16,870 nucleotides of DNA from the NCBI GenBank assembly GCA_902782815.1, contig CACZOS010000368.1, forward strand, positions 1 through 16,870, read 5' to 3'. Made by a program: the position numbers and the translations under genes. The notes under the pieces are model-generated. The model saw nothing but the letters and a program-made list of their open reading frames with translations. It did not search any database and was not told the DNA's origin. Source of the stretch: an uncultured Lachnospiraceae bacterium. GTDB lineage: Bacteria; Bacillota; Clostridia; Lachnospirales; Lachnospiraceae. Below, piece after piece: positions 13,220-16,870 of this stretch; position 1 is the stretch's first letter; each line of letters begins with the position of its first letter.

Positions 13220-15163
13220 ATGGACAGAGATCACAGTTTTTTGCCCATAAATGAAAAGGAAATGAGAGAAAGGGGATGGAGTCAGGCAGACTTTGTCTAC
13301 ATCAGCGGAGATGCCTATGTGGACCATCCTTCCTTCGGTATGGCCATCATCACCAGGCTGCTGGAAGATCACGGCTATAAAGTGGCGGTCATCTCCCAGC
13401 CTGACTGGAAGGATGATGCCAGCATCCGTGTCTGCGGAGAACCAAGGCTGGCATTTATCGTATCTGCGGGAAACATGGATTCCATGGTCAACCATTATAC
13501 CTCATCGAAGAAGAGGAGACACCAGGATGCCTACAGTCCCGGAGGAGGGTTTTCCGGGAGACCCGACAGGGCTGCCATCGTCTACTCCAATCTGATCCGC
13601 AGGACCTATAAACAGACGCCGATTCTTCTCGGGGGAATTGAGGTATCCCTCCGGCGTCTGGCCCACTATGATTACTGGAGCGGCAAAGTAAAGAGAAGTA
13701 TTTTACTGGATTCCGGAGCAGATCTGCTCATGTATGGAATGGGCGAGCATTCCGTGCTGGAGATCGCGGAAGCCTTGTCCTCGGGAATCCCCGTAAAAGA
13801 GATCACCTACGTCCGGGGGACTGTATACCGGTGCCGTGATCTTGCGGCTGTGGGGGAGGATTATCTTCTTCTTCCCTCCTGGGATCAGATCAGCTCTTCC
13901 AAAAAGGCCTATGCCCGGAGCTATTACCTGCAGTATATCAATACCGATTCCATCACGGGAGCGACCCTGGTGGAACCTTATAAAGAGAAAGAATATATCG
14001 TTCAGAATCCCCCTTCCCTGCCTCTGACCACGGAGGAGATGGATCATGTATACGGCCTGCCTTATACCAGAAGATGGCATCCCGGCTATGATTCCCTGGG
14101 CGGAGTACCGGCTTTGAAGGAGGTTAAATTTTCCCTGGTGAGCAACCGGGGATGTTTCGGGGGATGCAGCTTCTGTGCCCTGACCTTTCATCAGGGACGA
14201 AGAATCCAGGTAAGGAGCCATGAATCTATTCTGGAGGAAGCCAGAGGTTTTCTGAAAGATCCGGATTTTAAAGGATATATCCATGATGTGGGCGGGCCGA
14301 CGGCCGATTTTCGCCATCCCTCCTGCGGAAAACAGCTGGACAGGGGTGTATGTGCTGATCGTCAGTGCCTTTTTCCCACTCCGTGTCCCAATCTTAAGGC
14401 TGACCACACTGACTACCTTCTTCTGCTGAAAAAGCTGCGGGCTCTGCCGGGGGTAAAGAAGGTTTTTATCCGGTCCGGGATCCGGTTCGATTATGTGCTG
14501 GAGGACCGGGGATCCGATTTTCTGGATGAACTCTGTCGTTATCACGTCAGCGGTCAGCTCAAGGTAGCCCCCGAGCATGTCAGCGATCCCGTGCTGGCTC
14601 TGATGGGGAAACCCTCCCGCAGCGTTTATGACAGATTTCGCAAGGCTTATCAGAAAACCAATGAAAAGCTGGGAATGAAGCAGTATCTTGTTCCCTACCT
14701 CATGTCATCCCATCCCGGTTCTGATTTAAAGGAGGCGGTAAAGCTGGCTGAGTATGTCAGGGATCTGGGCTATATGCCGGAACAGGTTCAGGATTTTTAT
14801 CCCACACCGGGAACCATTTCCACCTGTATGTTCTATACCGGACTAGATCCAAGAACTCTAAAACCAGTCTACGTCCCTTCCTCAACGAAGGAAAAACAGA
14901 TGCAGAGGGCTCTGATCCAGTATCGGAATCCGGATAACTATGAATTGGTGAAAAAAGCTCTGCTTCTTGCCGGGAGAGAGGATCTGATCGGTTTTGGCGA
15001 CAGGTGCCTGATCCCCCCAAGGAAGCGGAAGGATCAGGGGAAAAACAGAAAAGAAGCTGCCTTAAGTTCCGGGGGCAGAAAGGATTCCGGAACCAGGAAA
15101 AAGCGGAGCCCGATCCGCAATATTCATAAAGGTAAAGGGGAGAGCCGGAGGAGCCGAAAATGA
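13220..15163 (+). CDS. YgiQ family radical SAM protein
   Basis: A 647-residue protein of the YgiQ family, radical SAM proteins of unresolved function. The N-terminal region (about 20-160) has FVYISGDAYVDHPSFG, GNMDSMVNHYT, PDRAAIVYSNLIRR and LGGIEVSLRRLAHYDYW, all typical of YgiQ. The radical SAM core follows, with the cluster motif CFGGCSFC (Cys312, Cys316, Cys319). Further segments are IHDVGGPTADF, a Cys-rich stretch around CGKQLDRGVCADRQC, VFIRSGIRFDYVL, GQLKVAPEHVSD, and EQVQDFYPTPGTISTCMFYTG. The last 50 residues are a basic, low-complexity tail rich in Lys, Arg, Ser and Gly. The ATG at 13220 has GGAG at 13211-13214; a GTG at 13214 would overlap that site. The stop overlaps the next gene's ATG by 4 bases, indicating translational coupling. 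The family call is sure, the reaction is not. Confidence 0.92.
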   Translation: MDRDHSFLPINEKEMRERGWSQADFVYISGDAYVDHPSFGMAIITRLLEDHGYKVAVISQPDWKDDASIRVCGEPRLAFIVSAGNMDSMVNHYTSSKKRRHQDAYSPGGGFSGRPDRAAIVYSNLIRRTYKQTPILLGGIEVSLRRLAHYDYWSGKVKRSILLDSGADLLMYGMGEHSVLEIAEALSSGIPVKEITYVRGTVYRCRDLAAVGEDYLLLPSWDQISSSKKAYARSYYLQYINTDSITGATLVEPYKEKEYIVQNPPSLPLTTEEMDHVYGLPYTRRWHPGYDSLGGVPALKEVKFSLVSNRGCFGGCSFCALTFHQGRRIQVRSHESILEEARGFLKDPDFKGYIHDVGGPTADFRHPSCGKQLDRGVCADRQCLFPTPCPNLKADHTDYLLLLKKLRALPGVKKVFIRSGIRFDYVLEDRGSDFLDELCRYHVSGQLKVAPEHVSDPVLALMGKPSRSVYDRFRKAYQKTNEKLGMKQYLVPYLMSSHPGSDLKEAVKLAEYVRDLGYMPEQVQDFYPTPGTISTCMFYTGLDPRTLKPVYVPSSTKEKQMQRALIQYRNPDNYELVKKALLLAGREDLIGFGDRCLIPPRKRKDQGKNRKEAALSSGGRKDSGTRKKRSPIRNIHKGKGESRRSRK

Positions 15164-15927
15164 CTATAGCGATCGTTACAGGAGCCACTTCCGGAATGGG
15201 AAGTGAGATGATAAAAACCATAATCCGGGCAGGAGAAGATTTTGATGAAATATGGATCCTGGGACGGAGGAAAAACCGTCTGGAGGCTTATGAGAAAGCC
15301 TTTCCGGACACCTCTTTCCGCCTTCTCGCCCTGGATCTGTCCACACGGGAGGACAGAGAGAGATTCCGGATACTTCTGGAGGACGTAAAACCGGAGATTT
15401 CCCTCTTTGTTCATGCCGCGGGTTTCGGCATCATGGGCAGGATCGATGAGATACCTGACCGGGAACAGGAGGAGATGGCGGAGGTTAACGTGACGGCCTG
15501 CATCAGTCTGACCGGTTCTGTCCTCCCATATATGAAGCGGGGAGGGAGGATGATCTATTTTGCCTCTTCGGCGGCCTTTCTTCCTCAGCCCGGTTTTGCC
15601 GTATATGCGGCGAGCAAGGCTTTTGTCCTGAGTTATGTGCGGGCTCTGCGGGCGGAAAACAGAGACCGGGCACTGAAGATCACCGCGGTATGTCCGGGGG
15701 CGGTAAAAACGGAATTTCTGCTCCGGGCCGCCGGGAACCGGACCCTGCCTTTTTACAAGAAACTGGTGATGGCGGACCCCGCCGCAGTGGTAAAAAAAGC
15801 CTGGAGGGATAACCGGAGAAACAGGGAGATATCTGTCTACGGTATACCGATGAAGGCTTTCCGGCTGGCGGCTAAGATCCTGCCTCATCACTGTTTTCTG
15901 GCCTTTATGGGGAGGCACAGCGGCTAA
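15160..15927 (+). CDS. Short-chain dehydrogenase/reductase (SDR family)
   Basis: A 255-residue classical SDR, an NAD(P)-dependent oxidoreductase acting in the cytoplasm. Seen: the cofactor motif TGATSGMG (7-14), LDLST near 58-62, the HAAG of VHAAGFG (85-88) in place of NNAG, Asn110 in EVNVTA, Ser136 in FASSAAF, and the catalytic YAASK giving Tyr149 and Lys153, then VCPGAVKTEF. Arg residues after strand two (GRRKNR, 35-40) suggest NADPH preference, which is inferred. Its ATG overlaps the ygiQ stop (ATGA), and the ribosome binding site GGAGGAG lies in the ygiQ tail, so the two are translationally coupled. The substrate cannot be told; similar proteins are annotated only as SDR family. No damage is seen. 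Confidence 0.92.
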   Translation: MTIAIVTGATSGMGSEMIKTIIRAGEDFDEIWILGRRKNRLEAYEKAFPDTSFRLLALDLSTREDRERFRILLEDVKPEISLFVHAAGFGIMGRIDEIPDREQEEMAEVNVTACISLTGSVLPYMKRGGRMIYFASSAAFLPQPGFAVYAASKAFVLSYVRALRAENRDRALKITAVCPGAVKTEFLLRAAGNRTLPFYKKLVMADPAAVVKKAWRDNRRNREISVYGIPMKAFRLAAKILPHHCFLAFMGRHSG

Positions 15928-15943
15928 AGACAGCAGGCCGGCG

Positions 15944-15972
15944 GTGACAGACAGAAAGAATACATTTAGTAT
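15944..15972 (+). promoter_or_regulatory. Candidate promoter for the pseudouridine synthase gene
   Basis: GTGACA (15944-15949) and TAGTAT (15967-15972) are 17 bases apart, matching consensus at 5 of 6 and 4 of 6 positions. It lies in the 63-base gap after the SDR gene, with a short leader. Read-through from the SDR gene is equally possible, since no terminator is seen between them. Confidence 0.4.
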
Positions 15973-15990
15973 GGATTTAGAGGAACACAG

Positions 15991-16870
15991 ATGAGAGAGA
16001 TCACCATTAACAGGGTCCAGGAAGGACAGAGGCTGGATCGTTTTCTTGCCCGCTGTCTGCCAGGCGCTTCTTCGGGCTTTCTTCATAAAATGCTCCGGAA
16101 AAAGAATATAAAACTGAATGATGCCAGGGCGGAGGGATCGGAAAAACTTAAGGAAGGTGACCGGATTCAGGTCTATTTCTCTGAGGAGACATATGAGAAG
16201 TTTGCCGGAGAGGCTGCGGCAGCTTCCCTCTCCGGAAAGCCTGAAAAGCCGGCCCGTGAAGATTGCGGGCTCAGAAGCCGGATCAGAATACTATACAAAG
16301 ACCGGGACGTGGTGGCCCTTCATAAACCGGCAGGATTACTGAGCCAGAAATCCGCGTCGGGAGATGATTCTCTGAATGATTATCTTCTGGATCTATGCCG
16401 GCAGGAGGGATGGCTGGATGAAGAATCCATGCTTTATTTTCATCCTTCCGTGGCTAACCGTCTGGACAGAAACACCAGCGGGATCGTTCTCTGCGGGATC
16501 TCCACAACCGGACTTCAGCATCTGTCATCAGCACTTCGTGACCGGAACCTGGGCAAATACTACCTGGCCCTGGTCTGCGGTCAGGTGACCGGATTCCGGA
16601 CGCTCAAGGGTTATCTTCGGAAGGACCGGGAGAAGAATCTGGTGACTTACTCCTCCGTCATGAAGAAGGGCTTTGCCCCTATTGAAACCGGCTATGAGGT
16701 CCTGGCAACCGGAAAGGAGATCTCCCTGCTAAAAGTACGCCTGATCACCGGTAAAAGCCACCAGATCAGGGCTCATCTGGCAGCGGAGGGTTTTCCTGTT
16801 CTGGGAGATAATAAGTACGGGGACCGGGAAATGAACAAAAAGATCAGGACAGCTCTGGGTATCTCCCGCC
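15991..16870 (+). CDS. RluA-family RNA pseudouridine synthase, 3' end outside window
   Basis: RluA-family enzymes turn specific uridines in rRNA or tRNA into pseudouridine. The frame opens at an ATG preceded by AGAGGAA (15979-15985) and stays open to the window end, giving 293 visible residues; most relatives are about 300-330 long, so little is missing. An S4-like RNA-binding domain covers about 1-65 (EGQRLDRFLARCLPGASSGF, LHKMLRKKNIKLND). A polar linker (about 66-95) leads to the catalytic domain: LYKDRDVVALHKPAGLLSQK, then NRLDRNTSGIVL with catalytic Asp159, GKYYLALVCG, and TGKSHQIRAHLAAEGFPVLG, DNKYGD. NRLD replaces the more common HRLD but keeps the Asp. It follows the SDR gene by 63 bases. 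The target uridine (RluC-, RluD- or other-type) cannot be told. Confidence 0.92.
   Translation, partial: MREITINRVQEGQRLDRFLARCLPGASSGFLHKMLRKKNIKLNDARAEGSEKLKEGDRIQVYFSEETYEKFAGEAAAASLSGKPEKPAREDCGLRSRIRILYKDRDVVALHKPAGLLSQKSASGDDSLNDYLLDLCRQEGWLDEESMLYFHPSVANRLDRNTSGIVLCGISTTGLQHLSSALRDRNLGKYYLALVCGQVTGFRTLKGYLRKDREKNLVTYSSVMKKGFAPIETGYEVLATGKEISLLKVRLITGKSHQIRAHLAAEGFPVLGDNKYGDREMNKKIRTALGISR

Noticed and set aside
15124..16086. A 320-codon minus-strand frame opposite the SDR gene
   Set aside because: The SDR on the plus strand has complete cofactor and catalytic motifs; the minus frame has none.
1..16870. CRISPR array, tRNA, rRNA, transposase, integrase, toxin-antitoxin or phage genes
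   Set aside because: No regularly spaced repeats, cloverleaf, terminal inverted repeats or matching protein motifs were seen on either strand.

Overview
The window reads as an ordinary chromosomal segment from a Gram-positive anaerobe of the Clostridia, most likely a Lachnospiraceae-type organism. This is inferred from strong AGGAGG-type ribosome binding sites, sigma-A-like promoters, low-GC intergenic gaps, a CdaR/PucR-type regulator, a DUF5721-like protein, hydrogenase-associated genes and the family mix. No rRNA, tRNA, insertion sequence, phage gene or CRISPR array was seen. No intergenic gap exceeds 300 bases; the longest are 187 and 170 bases.

Region by region: (1) 1-1969 holds the 3' end of hypD, a complete hypE, and a small protein of the TM1266 type, a family usually linked to iron-only hydrogenases. 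(2) 2026-4841 holds galE and an M24B Xaa-Pro aminopeptidase, 11 bases apart. (3) 4851-7143 is a transcription unit with a clear extended -10 promoter and an intrinsic terminator. It encodes a membrane-anchored LytR-CpsA-Psr (LCP)-like protein with a LytR_C tail and a WecG/TagA-like glycosyltransferase relative. Both lack hallmark residues of their families. (4) 7144-8403 is a single regulator gene of the CdaR/PucR type, with an 8-bp dyad around its -10 box. (5) 8404-9875 is a membrane-anchored S41 C-terminal processing peptidase. Its 3' end overlaps a convergent DUF5721-like gene by 30 bases. (6) 10433-12211 holds an M18 aminopeptidase and RNase HI. (7) 12265-13149 is a small alarmone synthetase with its own strong promoter. 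(8) 13220-16870 is a run of a YgiQ-type radical SAM protein, a short-chain dehydrogenase (4-base overlap) and an RluA-family pseudouridine synthase that runs off the window end.

Together the genes cover hydrogenase cofactor maturation, sugar-nucleotide metabolism, peptide turnover, cell-envelope processing, stringent-response signalling and RNA maintenance. I see no clear new defence or mobile system. The most interesting points are the TM1266-like gene beside hypDE, the co-transcribed pair of degenerate envelope-enzyme relatives, and the dyad at the regulator promoter.

Several starts were moved from the longest open frame to the ATG with the best ribosome binding site. All functions are read from motifs by eye; no database search was run.
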